From the NCBI RefSeq assembly GCF_024347655.1, contig NZ_AP025515.1, positions 1,364,001-1,428,000 on the forward strand: a DNA stretch of 64,000 nt, read 5' to 3'. A program made the translations under genes and the position numbers. Shown in pieces: positions 1 through 8,900 of this stretch. The notes below the pieces were generated by a model that was given only the letters and a program-made list of their open reading frames with translations, ran no database searches and was not told the origin of the DNA. Each line of letters starts with the position of its first letter. Position 1 is the stretch's first letter. The DNA is from Vibrio toranzoniae. GTDB lineage: Bacteria; Pseudomonadota; Gammaproteobacteria; Enterobacterales; Vibrionaceae.

Positions 1-932
1 ACCAAGATGGGGCGACCCAAGAAGAGATCTCTAAAAAATTTTCTATCTCTCGTGCAAAGGTTGGTCGAATGCTCAGGCAAGCCCGAGATGAAGGTATTGT
101 TGAAATCACCGTGAAATACCATCCCGTATTTAGCGCGAAAATCGAACAACGTTTGATAGAGCGTTTTGGTGTAAAGCGTGCGCTTGTAGCCTTAGACCAA
201 CCGAATGAAGATAAACAAAGACTGCAAGTAGCAGGCTTAGTATCCAACTATCTGACCAGTACCTTGAAAAACGGCATGGTGGTAACGGTTGGACAAGGTC
301 GTAATGTGTCTTCAGTCGCTCACCATACTGGCGTAATCACGCCACGTGACTGTAAGTTTGTATGTGGTATTGGAGGTATTCACCCAAGAGGCGGTATGTT
401 TAATGCCGACCATATATGTAGACAACTAGCCAAGAAGTACGGCGGTTCATCAGAAACACTATACGCGCCTGCTTATGCAGAGAATAAAGCGCAAAAAACC
501 GCATTCATGGAAAACAGTACTGTTAAGCAGACACTCGATCTTGCCCGCAAGGCCGATGTCGCATTAGTGGGTATCGGTGATATGAGTGAAAACAGCTACA
601 TGGTCGACCTAGGTTGGTTTACGGCGGGAGAGGTGGTTCAATCTCGTTTACTACAAGGTGTGGTAGGGGACTTTGCTGGCTATGATTTTTTTGATGTATA
701 TGGTAAAGCGGCAAACACGGTAATGAGTGACCGAGTCATCGGCTTAGGCTTAGAAGAGTTTCGCCCTATCGCAGAGGTGATCGCCATCGCTGCCGAGAAC
801 AGTAAGCCATTAGCTCTGCTAGGTGCACTAAGAACTGGTGTGGTAGACGTGATTGCGACGAGTGTAAGTAATGCGTTAACGGTACTTAACTTGGATGAGC
901 AGATGAAGCATGCTGAACTCCAAGACTCATGA
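1..932 (+). CDS. SorC/DeoR-type sugar-binding transcriptional regulator (5' end outside window)
   Basis: The open frame runs in from the left edge, so the true start lies outside the window. The first visible codons encode a helix-turn-helix (TQEEISKKFSISRAKVGRML), which SorC-family proteins carry at the N-terminus. The remaining ~270 residues match the SorC sugar-binding effector domain, including the GIGGIHPRGG stretch and a C-terminal FRPIAEVIAIAAENSKPLALLGALRTG segment. Family members sense a phosphorylated sugar and control a neighbouring sugar-catabolic operon. That operon is not visible here, so the ligand is unknown. The stop is TGA at 930-932. The next gene converges from the other strand. 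Confidence 0.85.
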   Translation, partial: QDGATQEEISKKFSISRAKVGRMLRQARDEGIVEITVKYHPVFSAKIEQRLIERFGVKRALVALDQPNEDKQRLQVAGLVSNYLTSTLKNGMVVTVGQGRNVSSVAHHTGVITPRDCKFVCGIGGIHPRGGMFNADHICRQLAKKYGGSSETLYAPAYAENKAQKTAFMENSTVKQTLDLARKADVALVGIGDMSENSYMVDLGWFTAGEVVQSRLLQGVVGDFAGYDFFDVYGKAANTVMSDRVIGLGLEEFRPIAEVIAIAAENSKPLALLGALRTGVVDVIATSVSNALTVLNLDEQMKHAELQDS

Positions 933-1064
933 TTGTTTTACAATTGTAGAGCAATAGATCCACGTTATCTTCTTAGTTTCTAAATCTCAGAGACAGCCAG
1001 TTTAGGCTCCCTTTTGTGCAATGAGTTATGAGATTGATGTCTGACGTCTTGATTTTATTGCTTT

Positions 1065-3344
1065 CTATTTCAATGTTTGAGTCGAAGATAGATACTTGCA
1101 TAACTCATCATATGGAACAGGACGAGAGAAGTAATAGCCCTGCATCAAGTCACAGCCACATGACTTGAGGGTAGCGAAATGTTCATTCGTTTCTACCCCC
1201 TCTGCCAATACCACCATCCCAAAGTTCTTACCTATTGCAATGATGTTTTGCACCATTGTGAGCGACTGCAGGTCTACAGTAATGTTTTCAATGAAGCTCT
1301 TATCTATCTTTAGTTCATCGATAGGGAGTACCTTCAACATACTCAATGAAGAATAGCCAGTACCGAAGTCATCCAAAGAGATCTTAATATCATTTTCTTT
1401 GAGGGCCTCGAAAATTGGCTTCACCAAGGTTACATCTTCAATGAATAGGCTTTCGGTGATCTCTAGTGTTAGGCAGCTTGCTGGCAACTGATATTTTTCG
1501 AGTACGGTAAGCAAATGATCAGAGAAAGATTTATGTGAAAATTGACGGACAGATATGTTGATCGATAACCCTATTTTTTGATCAGTTGTCTGACGTAAAT
1601 GAGCGATTTGCATAACGCTAGACTCGATAATGAAAGTGCCTAGTTTTTGCATTAAACCAGTGCTTTCAGCGATCGGAATAAATACATCGGGTGGAACAAA
1701 ACCCAGTTCGTCATCAACCCAGCGTACGAGTGCTTCTACACCATGAATGCTATCATCGGCACGGACCAGAGGTTGAAAAACCATGAATAGAGTTTGTTTC
1801 TCGATAGCAATGCGTAGTCTTTGCTCTACCTTCATTTTGTAAAGGTGCGCTTCTTGCATCTCCTGCGTGAAAATACTGTATGAGTTTTGATGTTGCTTCG
1901 CCTTATACATTGATATATCAGCTGAGCGAAGCAAACTATCTAAGTCTTTTCCGTGTTCAGGGAATATCGCGATACCAATACTGCACCCCAATAAAAATTG
2001 AGAATCATCAACATCGTAAGGTTGGGACAGTACTTCTATGATGCGTTCTGCTAGTCGTTTAATTTCGGTATCGTTTGTTAGTGGTGTTAGGAATAAAAAC
2101 TCATCGCTGGATTCTCGTACCAATAGGCTTAGCTGAGAGCGGAACCTCATTAAACGCAAAGCGATCTGTTTGAGTACTTTATCGCCATAGTCATGTCCGT
2201 GTGTATCATTGACACATTTAAAGTTATCTATATCGATAAACAATAATGAGAATTGCTCTGACTCTTGCTCAATCCATTTGCCAATATTTCTTCGCATGTA
2301 TAGGCGGTTGGGTAGGGAAGTTAATGGGTCGTGATTGGCTTGGTAAATCAGTTGGCTCCGGGTGCGTTGCTCGTTCTTTGCGATTGATTTAACTAAAACG
2401 TAGAAACCGATCTGAAGAAAAATAAAGGCGCCGAAGATAATACCAAACTCTTCTACAAAGATGTTATTGATATGAGAAAGGTCTGTGCGACCGACTACCC
2501 AGAGTTTGTAATCAGGGATGTATTTAGCGCTGATTAATGAGTGGTATGTGTCATCGTTTATGCTGAAAGAGTATGTCTGTTTATTGGCTTTGGCTTCTTC
2601 GATACTGAAAGGGATTTGTTCTAAAAAACTTTCAATGATGCGTTTCATAACATCATCATCAACGGGCTTCGAATAAGCGTCGAGAGATTCTATATCGCTA
2701 GAAAAAAACTGACGATAGTTGTCGGACCTCAGCAAAGTTAGCGTGTTGTAACTGCCTGCGTGTGCATTGTCTTCGAACACTATCGTGCTGTCTAAGCGTA
2801 AACCAGCACTCATGACTGCATCAACATTCTTGCCATCGATTGAAATTGATTTTCTCAACGGGATAACTAGGCTGTTTAAAGATTCTTGAAAATAAGTCCG
2901 TCCCAAAACCATCTTGTCACTTGCCATCGTCTCTAAAAATGAATGCCTCGTGTGCGGGTCTTGGAGTAAGTTTTTTTGATCTGATAGCTGAAGGTTAGAA
3001 CTGATAGAAATGTAGTCACCCTGAGCGTTGAGCAGCCCAAATGCAGCGATAGCAGGGTGGGTATCAAGTAACTTATCCAAAAGTGGACGGATTTGAATTG
3101 CAGCTGTTCGAGTAAAGTCTGACTGCTGGGCGAGCTGATGTCCAACCACTTCCAATAAAGCTTCTTGGCTTGTTAAGAGAGAGCTAACTGAACCAGAAAA
3201 AAGTTCAACTTGAATGTGCTGCTGCTCGATGAAGTCATCTTTGTTTGATTGCCACTTCGTTACGCCCAGCCCGGAGAAAAGTATCAGAGTACACAGTACG
3301 ATCAGAGCGTACAGCGACCAGATATTTTTCTTAAATAGAGCCAT
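1065..3344 (-). CDS. Membrane GGDEF-EAL protein, probable c-di-GMP phosphodiesterase with degenerate GGDEF site
   Basis: Start chosen at ATG 3344, which has AAAAGG a few bases upstream; an in-frame ATG 33 codons earlier lacks a clear ribosome site. The 759-residue product has a transmembrane helix near residues 9-27, a periplasmic Cache-like sensor region to ~295, a second helix near 298-319, then GGDEF (~338-495) and EAL (~500-755) domains. The GGDEF active loop reads RESSDEF, so both glycines are serines, and diguanylate cyclase activity is doubtful. The EAL domain keeps its catalytic motifs (EALVRW, LSINIS, LEITES, DDFGTGYSS, KIDKSF, AEGVE, QGYYF). It should therefore hydrolyse c-di-GMP at the inner membrane. 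The signal sensed is unknown. Confidence 0.9.
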   Translation of the reverse strand: MALFKKNIWSLYALIVLCTLILFSGLGVTKWQSNKDDFIEQQHIQVELFSGSVSSLLTSQEALLEVVGHQLAQQSDFTRTAAIQIRPLLDKLLDTHPAIAAFGLLNAQGDYISISSNLQLSDQKNLLQDPHTRHSFLETMASDKMVLGRTYFQESLNSLVIPLRKSISIDGKNVDAVMSAGLRLDSTIVFEDNAHAGSYNTLTLLRSDNYRQFFSSDIESLDAYSKPVDDDVMKRIIESFLEQIPFSIEEAKANKQTYSFSINDDTYHSLISAKYIPDYKLWVVGRTDLSHINNIFVEEFGIIFGAFIFLQIGFYVLVKSIAKNEQRTRSQLIYQANHDPLTSLPNRLYMRRNIGKWIEQESEQFSLLFIDIDNFKCVNDTHGHDYGDKVLKQIALRLMRFRSQLSLLVRESSDEFLFLTPLTNDTEIKRLAERIIEVLSQPYDVDDSQFLLGCSIGIAIFPEHGKDLDSLLRSADISMYKAKQHQNSYSIFTQEMQEAHLYKMKVEQRLRIAIEKQTLFMVFQPLVRADDSIHGVEALVRWVDDELGFVPPDVFIPIAESTGLMQKLGTFIIESSVMQIAHLRQTTDQKIGLSINISVRQFSHKSFSDHLLTVLEKYQLPASCLTLEITESLFIEDVTLVKPIFEALKENDIKISLDDFGTGYSSLSMLKVLPIDELKIDKSFIENITVDLQSLTMVQNIIAIGKNFGMVVLAEGVETNEHFATLKSCGCDLMQGYYFSRPVPYDELCKYLSSTQTLK

Positions 3345-3729
3345 GGCATGCCTTTTGTTAGTTACTGTTTTTAACAGAGTGAAAGGGACAATATATTGGT
3401 TTGTTAGGGTGATGCATGTAGTCAAGGATACAAACACCAACAATTAAAGTATCGATAACTGAATAGTATAACGACTACGATCTGATATTCTTGAGAAAAA
3501 TATTAGCGTTCAGAATAGTGATCACTATTAACCTATGATCGATCACAGTTTATGTTAGTCAACAATGTCGCGCCCAATGCAACAGGGTTCATAATATTTT
3601 GGTTTTACATTACGGTAATCGCTAATTACGTCGCAAAGAACTTACTCCATGGGACTTCAAATCGTCATTTTGAGTAAACTCTTTGCAGTCGCGTACTGTA
3701 TTCTAATGGTAGCAGTAAACGAAGTTGAA
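3345..3729. other. Intergenic region with two adjacent palindromes
   Basis: This 385-bp gap lies between the start of the EAL gene and the stop of the sulfurtransferase gene. It holds a perfect 16-bp palindrome, AATAGTGATCACTATT, at 3514-3529 and a perfect 10-bp palindrome, TGATCGATCA, at 3536-3545. They could be operator sites for the EAL gene, 170-200 bp upstream of its start, but no regulator can be named. I see no credible coding sequence here. Confidence 0.4.
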
Positions 3730-4593
3730 TTACTGATTTGTAATTGCAATAGGGAGTTGTTCGTTGGCGCCCCATTCCGTCCACGATCCATCATAAACGC
3801 TCATTTCACCTGAATACCCAGCGAGTTTAGCGGCTAATAGAATGATACAAGCCGTTACCCCCGACCCGCAGCTAAAGAACATAGGCTGAGAGGGAGTTAA
3901 ATTTAACGTTGAAAAGAGGTCGACTAGATCTTCTTGAGGTTTCAATTTACCTGCACTTAATACTTGTGCAAATGGCAGGCAAATCGAGTTGGGAATATGG
4001 CCGCTGCGTAAGCCTTTACGTGGTTCCGGTACTTCTGAATCGAAACGAGCTTGTGAACGGGCATCGAGAATGTTGGCGCTCTTGTCATCGGAAAAACGTT
4101 GGATTTGTTGAGCATTTACAAAGTAGTTGTCTTGAATGTTGCCTTCAAAGTTGCCCGGTTGTACTTCTGTTTTGTAGTCGGTGTCCGTTGGGTAGCCGGC
4201 TTCTATCCATGCAGGTAAACCACCATCTAAGATGTAAACGCTTTTGTGTCCCATAGCCATAAACATCCACCATGCGCGAGGGGAAGCAAAGGTTCCTGAG
4301 TTATCGTAAACCACAATCGTACTGTCTTGGTTGATGCCAATTTCTTGTGCGCGTGCGTTGAAGTGTTTTTCGGACGGGAACATGTGAGGAAGTAGGGTGT
4401 GCTTATTACAAAAGTCTTTGTCGTAATCAAAACGAATCGCGCCAGGAATCATTTGTCCTTTGATCTTTTCTGACTCGCTTGGGATCTGAAATTCGATACT
4501 GGCATCTAGGGTGACGATGTTGTCTTCTGCTAGCAAGCGTTGTTGCAGTTGTTCCGGTGAAATGAGTGGCTGATTCATTCTTCTTGTGTCCAT
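3730..4593 (-). CDS. sseA: 3-mercaptopyruvate/thiosulfate sulfurtransferase (tandem rhodanese)
   Basis: The 287-residue protein has two rhodanese domains. The first is catalytically inactive and carries IVVYDNSGTFASPRAWW. The second holds the catalytic cysteine in the loop CGSGVTAC. CG[S/T]GVT loops are typical of mercaptopyruvate sulfurtransferases, while thiosulfate sulfurtransferases usually have CRxGx[R/T]. There is no signal peptide, so it is cytoplasmic. It would move sulfane sulfur from 3-mercaptopyruvate to a thiol or cyanide acceptor. The start is uncertain: an internal ATG at 4578 gives a typical N-terminus (MNQPLISPEQ) and neither start has a strong ribosome site. It lies 71 bp after a small membrane protein gene, across a short tandem repeat. 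Confidence 0.85.
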   Translation of the reverse strand: MDTRRMNQPLISPEQLQQRLLAEDNIVTLDASIEFQIPSESEKIKGQMIPGAIRFDYDKDFCNKHTLLPHMFPSEKHFNARAQEIGINQDSTIVVYDNSGTFASPRAWWMFMAMGHKSVYILDGGLPAWIEAGYPTDTDYKTEVQPGNFEGNIQDNYFVNAQQIQRFSDDKSANILDARSQARFDSEVPEPRKGLRSGHIPNSICLPFAQVLSAGKLKPQEDLVDLFSTLNLTPSQPMFFSCGSGVTACIILLAAKLAGYSGEMSVYDGSWTEWGANEQLPIAITNQ

Positions 4594-4621
4594 TTTTGTT
4601 GTTATAGCTATTTGTGAAGTT

Positions 4622-4675
4622 ATATCGATTACTGTAGTGATATCGATAAGTGTCGCTATATCGATTAATGTGCAG
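4622..4675. repeat. Three tandem 18-bp repeats
   Basis: Units begin at 4622, 4640 and 4658 with exact 18-bp spacing. Each starts ATATCGAT, followed by a variable WWNTGT-like half. The array fills the gap upstream of the sulfurtransferase gene and runs into the stop region of the preceding minus-strand gene. It could be a phased protein-binding array or simple slippage. Confidence 0.6.
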
Positions 4676-4979
4676 TTCGACAGTGGATGAATTGATAACT
4701 GCTTTGTCCGGTTATTTGATTGTTTAATGTATCAAGTGCGACCACAGAATCAATAGGGCAGTCTGTAGTCGGTGCAATGGAAACACGGAATACTTGATTA
4801 TCTTCTGTCTGAACGGTGAGGTAACGTCTGTGCCCATCTAGCGATTGAGTAAGGGTGTTCGAAATCACTTTTGCGTGAATGCGCTGTCCTGTCTCTGAGG
4901 TCAGAGGGAAATAGGCGAGAGTCAATAATAAGCCCACACCACACATTAAGATAAATATCCCTGTTTTTAACTGTTTCAT
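4665..4979 (-). CDS. Small single-pass membrane or exported protein of unknown function
   Basis: I do not recognise this 104-residue protein. It starts MKQLKTGIFILMCGVGLLLTLAYF, a single N-terminal hydrophobic helix that could be an anchor or an uncleaved signal. A ~75-residue extracytoplasmic part follows, with a beta-rich pattern (RYLTVQTEDNQVFRVSI) and two cysteines (CPID, HCRTAH) that could form a disulfide. It is upstream of the sulfurtransferase gene on the same strand and may be cotranscribed with it. Real coding is supported by the clean hydrophobic-then-polar layout and the lack of a better overlapping frame. Confidence 0.6.
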   Translation of the reverse strand: MKQLKTGIFILMCGVGLLLTLAYFPLTSETGQRIHAKVISNTLTQSLDGHRRYLTVQTEDNQVFRVSIAPTTDCPIDSVVALDTLNNQITGQSSYQFIHCRTAH

Positions 4980-5197
4980 GAGAGTAAGTCTTTGAAGGTT
5001 ATCTTTAAAAGAGTAAGTGAGATTGCTGGTAAAGTGAATGAAGCTAAGCAGAAAAAAACATCCGGCCTCTTATTTGAATAAAACACAAAGTGAATATTTC
5101 GGCTTACTCTAAATTTATACAGAACCCGTTATGAATTAGTAGTCCGGTTTTAGTGTCCCGTCGTCTCGTGCTGTATAGAAAGAAGCTTTTGGCGTGT

Positions 5198-5224
5198 AAA
5201 AAAGCCCTGACTATGGGTCAAGGC
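5198..5224 (-). terminator. Rho-independent terminator of moeA-moeB
   Basis: On the minus strand, arms GCCTTGAC and GTCAGGGC pair with one mismatch around a 5-nt loop and are followed by a run of six T. It lies ~50 bp after the moeB stop. Confidence 0.7.
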
Positions 5225-5274
5225 CTTGTGAACAATCCTTAGCAATGCAAACCTAGCGATTAAAACCTACGCAT

Positions 5275-6054
5275 TTAGATGATGGATGAAGGTTTGTCGG
5301 CTTTTCCACACACTGAGCAATTAGGCATCTTCATTAAATTCATTTCTCTCCAACTGTGTGACATAGCATCGAGAATCAATAGCTTGCCTTGTTTAGGTTG
5401 TCCAAATTGGGCAATAACTTTGATGGCCTCTAAAGCTTGTGCAGCACCAACCATTCCGAGAATGGGAGCCATTACACCGGCTTCGACACAGCTTAGCGCT
5501 GCATTGCCAAATAGGGCGCTTAAACACTGGTAGCACGGTGCGTTTTCATCTTGATAAGTGAACACGCTAATCTGACCTTCCATGCGAATCGCAGCGCCGG
5601 ATACTAATGGCGTCTTTGAGGCGTAGCACAAGCGGTTAAGTTGGTTGCGTGTTTCAACGTTGTCACAGGCATCAAGAACTAAGGAGTGCGCTTCAATTAA
5701 CTTCGCAAGCGCTTCGTCATTCAGTCGATGATCAACGGTCTCAACTGTTAGGTGAGGGTTCAATACCTGCAGTGATTCTGCGGCTGAATCGACCTTTTTC
5801 CTACCAATGTCGGCATCGGTATGAAGTACTTGTCGTTGTAAGTTAGAAAGTTCAACAACATCATCGTCGATAAGCGTTAGCTTACCAATGCCTGCAGTCG
5901 CAAGGTATTGAGAGGACGCACAACCTAAGCCTCCTGCGCCTAATACTAGGATTGAGCTCTGTTTCAGCGCTTCTTGGCCTTCAAAATCAAACTGTTTGAG
6001 AATGATTTGGCGGTTGTAGCGAAGCATCTCTGCATCAGACAGTATTTCCATCAA
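5275..6054 (-). CDS. moeB: Molybdopterin-synthase adenylyltransferase MoeB
   Basis: This 259-residue ThiF/MoeB/E1-like enzyme is full length for MoeB. It has the Rossmann ATP-binding motif GAGGLG at residues 39-44, the LIDDDVVELSNLQRQ stretch and DACDNVETR. Two CxxC pairs (CYQC near residue 172 and CSVC at 246-249) should bind structural zinc. MoeB adenylates the C-terminal Gly-Gly of MoaD so that it can be thiocarboxylated for molybdopterin synthesis. ThiF and HesA are relatives, but the directly upstream moeA (9-bp gap) supports MoeB. The intact N-terminus and the absence of a rhodanese domain fit the classic short enterobacterial form. Confidence 0.93.
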   Translation of the reverse strand: MMEILSDAEMLRYNRQIILKQFDFEGQEALKQSSILVLGAGGLGCASSQYLATAGIGKLTLIDDDVVELSNLQRQVLHTDADIGRKKVDSAAESLQVLNPHLTVETVDHRLNDEALAKLIEAHSLVLDACDNVETRNQLNRLCYASKTPLVSGAAIRMEGQISVFTYQDENAPCYQCLSALFGNAALSCVEAGVMAPILGMVGAAQALEAIKVIAQFGQPKQGKLLILDAMSHSWREMNLMKMPNCSVCGKADKPSSII

Positions 6055-6063
6055 TAAGCCTCG

Positions 6064-7299
6064 TTAGTAAAGCGTCGAGTTAAACAGTTGAATCTGAACC
6101 GTTTCGCCTACTTCTACACGGCCACGTTCTCGTTCAAGTACCACAAAGCAGTTTGCTAAGCTCATAGAGCGGAAAGCGCCAGAGCTTTGGTTGCCTGTTG
6201 TTTCTACGACAAATTGACCGTTTTCGATTGAGTAAATACCACGCTGGTAATCCGTGCGGCCAGGGCCTTTTTTAAATGCCGATTTCGTGATAGCAGGAAT
6301 AGATTGCGGACCTGCCCACGCAGTATGACCTGCAAGTTTCGCGAGCATAGGTTGTACTAACACGTACATAGTCATCATTGCCGAGACAGGATTACCCGGT
6401 AGGCCGCAGAACCATGCGTTATCGAGTTCACCGAATGCGAATGGTTTCCCCGGCTTGATTGCCAATTTCCAAAAGCCGATTTGACCAAGCTCTTCTAGGA
6501 TATCTTTGGTGTAATCCGCTTCCCCCACACTTACGCCACCAGAAGTCACGACAACGTCTGCCAACTCTTGAGCTTTCTCAAACGTTTCTTTCAGTGTCTT
6601 AGGGCAATCAGGGATGATGCCGAGATCGATGGCTTCACAGCCAAACGCTTCGATGAGCGGTTTAATACCGTAGCGGTTGCTGTCGTAGATCTGACCATCT
6701 TCAAGCGGTTGCCCTAATGGCTTTAGCTCATCGCCAGTAGAGAAGAAAGCGACTTTAGGTTTATGTAACACAGTCACGTGGCTTACACCCAATGAAGCAA
6801 TCATTGGAATGTCACGAGGCGTTAAGCGTTCACCGCGGCTAAGAACGATGTCGTCTCGTTTGATGTCGTCACCCGTCGGGCGAATATTGTTATTTAGTTT
6901 GATGTCGTCTTGAAGGATCTCGACTCCAGCGTCTGTCTCGACGGTATTTTCTTGCATGATGACGGCATCACAACCTTCAGGGATTTTTGCGCCTGTCATA
7001 ATGCGAATACAGGTGTTGCTTGGCCATTCGCCTTCAAACGGTTGGCCGGCAAACGATTTTCCCGCTAAAGGTAGAGTTTTGTTGTGTTCTAAATCGGCAA
7101 TACGCAGCGCGTAACCATCCATTGCTGAATTATCAAAAGGAGGTACGAAAATAGGGGATAGTATATCTTCAGCAAGGACATAACCTAGTGCTTCAGCAAG
7201 AGGAAGAGACAGAGTCATTTGGATTGGTTTGATTGGTGAAAGCAGCTTATCTAGTGCTTCTTCAATTGGCATTAAGCCCGGAGCGTCGCAACAGCCCAT
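6064..7299 (-). CDS. moeA: Molybdopterin molybdenumtransferase MoeA
   Basis: The 411-residue length matches MoeA. Recognisable features are the N-terminal PIEEALDKLL, the FDNSAMDGYALR motif, IMTGAKIPEGCDAVI, the MogA-like domain with FFSTGDEL and DSNRYGI, VVTSGGVSVGEADYTKDIL, KPGKPFAFG and CGLPGNPVSAM. MoeA inserts molybdate into adenylylated molybdopterin in the cytoplasm. It is the first gene of the moeA-moeB operon and divergent from folE, an arrangement I recall from other vibrios. The ~200-bp divergent region shows no promoter I would assign with confidence. Confidence 0.95.
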   Translation of the reverse strand: MGCCDAPGLMPIEEALDKLLSPIKPIQMTLSLPLAEALGYVLAEDILSPIFVPPFDNSAMDGYALRIADLEHNKTLPLAGKSFAGQPFEGEWPSNTCIRIMTGAKIPEGCDAVIMQENTVETDAGVEILQDDIKLNNNIRPTGDDIKRDDIVLSRGERLTPRDIPMIASLGVSHVTVLHKPKVAFFSTGDELKPLGQPLEDGQIYDSNRYGIKPLIEAFGCEAIDLGIIPDCPKTLKETFEKAQELADVVVTSGGVSVGEADYTKDILEELGQIGFWKLAIKPGKPFAFGELDNAWFCGLPGNPVSAMMTMYVLVQPMLAKLAGHTAWAGPQSIPAITKSAFKKGPGRTDYQRGIYSIENGQFVVETTGNQSSGAFRSMSLANCFVVLERERGRVEVGETVQIQLFNSTLY

Positions 7300-7502
7300 A
7301 ATTGAAATCCTTTAATCGTTATTATTTTGACTTGGTGGTTGGGTCTATTGAGTTTATGAAAACTCGCCAACGAAATTGCAGCCACCTTAGCATAGTTTAA
7401 GCCCCGTAAATAATGACCTCCCTTAAAATATGGGTGTATTTATTCAAAATTACGAGTATCCTTGTTTGCCATCCAGACGGGGTAATAGAAAGAGGAAGTT
7501 CA

Positions 7503-8156
7503 ATGTCAGGTCTTAGCGAATCAGCGAAGTTAGTTAAAGATGCGCTAGCAAGCCGTGGGTTAGAGACACCAATGAGTCCTAACCAGATTAGCCGAGAAGA
7601 GAAAAAGGAACGAATCGAACACCATATGCGTGAGATTCTAACTCTCCTTGAACTTGATCTTACGGACGATAGTCTAGAAGAAACGCCACAGCGTATTGCT
7701 AAGATGTATGTGGATGAAATTTTCTCTGGTTTGGATTACGCCAATTTTCCTAAGATTACCGTCATTGAAAATAAGATGGGTGTTCGTGAAATGGTACGGG
7801 TGAAGGACATTACTGTGACCAGTACTTGTGAGCACCACTTGGTTACTATTGATGGCAAGACGGCGGTGGCTTATATCCCTCAAGGTAAAATAATTGGCCT
7901 TTCAAAAATCAATCGAATCGTCCGGTTTTTTGCACAACGCCCCCAAGTTCAAGAGCGCATGACGCAGCAAGTCCTTGTTGCACTGCAAACGCTATTAGAA
8001 ACTGATGATGTTGCTGTCACTATGGATGCAGTTCACTACTGTGTGAAGTCTCGTGGTGTGATGGATGCAACCAGCGAAACGACAACAACTGCACTGGGTG
8101 GTATTTTTAGATCAAACCCAGCAACGCGCCACGAATTCTTACACGGCCTGCGTTAA
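7503..8156 (+). CDS. folE: GTP cyclohydrolase I
   Basis: Start chosen at ATG 7503, preceded by AGAGGAAG; this gives 217 residues, close to the E. coli enzyme, whereas an upstream in-frame ATG would add 30 untypical residues. The zinc ligands are visible at C109 and H112 (TCEHH) and C180 (HYCVKSRGVMD). The SKINRIVRFFAQRPQVQERMT segment matches the decamer core of type I enzymes. It converts GTP to dihydroneopterin triphosphate, the first step of folate synthesis. A hairpin terminator follows within 30 bp, so it is probably monocistronic. Confidence 0.95.
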   Translation: MSGLSESAKLVKDALASRGLETPMSPNQISREEKKERIEHHMREILTLLELDLTDDSLEETPQRIAKMYVDEIFSGLDYANFPKITVIENKMGVREMVRVKDITVTSTCEHHLVTIDGKTAVAYIPQGKIIGLSKINRIVRFFAQRPQVQERMTQQVLVALQTLLETDDVAVTMDAVHYCVKSRGVMDATSETTTTALGGIFRSNPATRHEFLHGLR

Positions 8157-8180
8157 TACGTCGTTTAAAAAGATTTTAAG

Positions 8181-8206
8181 GCCTCACCTATTGGTGGGGC
8201 TTTTTT
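8181..8206 (+). terminator. Rho-independent terminator of folE
   Basis: GCCTCACC and GGTGGGGC pair (one G-T wobble) around a TATT loop, followed by six T. Confidence 0.85.
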
Positions 8207-8277
8207 GTATTTGTACAAAGGTGTATTGGTTAGTTTTAACTAAGGTAAGTCTAATGAATGGTGATCTTTGGTGTAGA

Positions 8278-8304
8278 TACGCTCTAAAGGAAATATAGAG
8301 CGTA
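8278..8304. other. Perfect 9-bp hairpin between convergent genes
   Basis: TACGCTCTA and TAGAGCGTA pair around a 9-nt loop, 20 bp past the stop of the minus-strand gene. No T-run follows on either strand, so its role as a terminator is only possible. Confidence 0.35.
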
Positions 8305-8324
8305 TAGAGAAAATAGGTAAGCGT

Positions 8325-8900
8325 TTAAGAGAGGTTAAACAAACGCTTTAAGCGATGAATAAAACCTGATGGTTTATTCTCGGTTTGGTAAATATTGAGG
8401 CCATCATAGAAACTACTCATAAACTCTACTCGAACCTCATCGTCCGTGTTTCTGGATACGCGAGATAGCAATGTTGACGTAGCCGCCGCATGATCATTGG
8501 CTAGGCTGTAGTCCATTCCTAGTCGTCCTTGAATGAACAACCACAAATGAGTAACTAATTTTAACTGTTGAGCGTTAGCGTTTTGAAATTTGCCGCTATG
8601 TTCACTGCCTACGGTATTATCGAATACCTTTTGCATCGCTTCACTGGCTTCTTTATGACTTTCAAAGCGATAGCTTACATCGATATGTACTTTCGTTAGT
8701 AAGCCGAGCAAAGTCTGACGTGCAGAGTTATCGGACTTGTTCTTACATGCGTGTTTGAAAAGAGAGTGGTTTTCTTCGATGAATGACTGCAGCTCTTTCT
8801 CATAGCCTGTCGTGATCGCTTTTATTGAGTCTAAACCTGCTTCTTTTAAACATAGGTGAAGTTTGGTTTGCGGCTCCGTATTAGTTCGAAGATCAGTCAT
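8325..8900 (-). CDS. Protein of unknown function, coupled to yaeQ
   Basis: I do not recognise this 191-residue soluble protein. It looks largely alpha-helical, with no signal peptide, membrane segment or cysteine motif. The visible stretches are KAITTGYEKELQSFIEENHS, LVTHLWLFIQGRLGMDYS and a basic end, FIHRLKRLFNLS. Its start overlaps the end of yaeQ by 8 bp, which indicates translational coupling and shared expression. The function may be tied to whatever YaeQ does. It could be a lineage-restricted gene; a profile search would settle whether it has relatives. Confidence 0.65.
   Translation of the reverse strand: MTDLRTNTEPQTKLHLCLKEAGLDSIKAITTGYEKELQSFIEENHSLFKHACKNKSDNSARQTLLGLLTKVHIDVSYRFESHKEASEAMQKVFDNTVGSEHSGKFQNANAQQLKLVTHLWLFIQGRLGMDYSLANDHAAATSTLLSRVSRNTDDEVRVEFMSSFYDGLNIYQTENKPSGFIHRLKRLFNLS

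Noticed and set aside
3536..3552. CRP-like site ATGATCGATCACAG
   Set aside because: Only one half-site (TCACA) is good; the palindrome reading is simpler.
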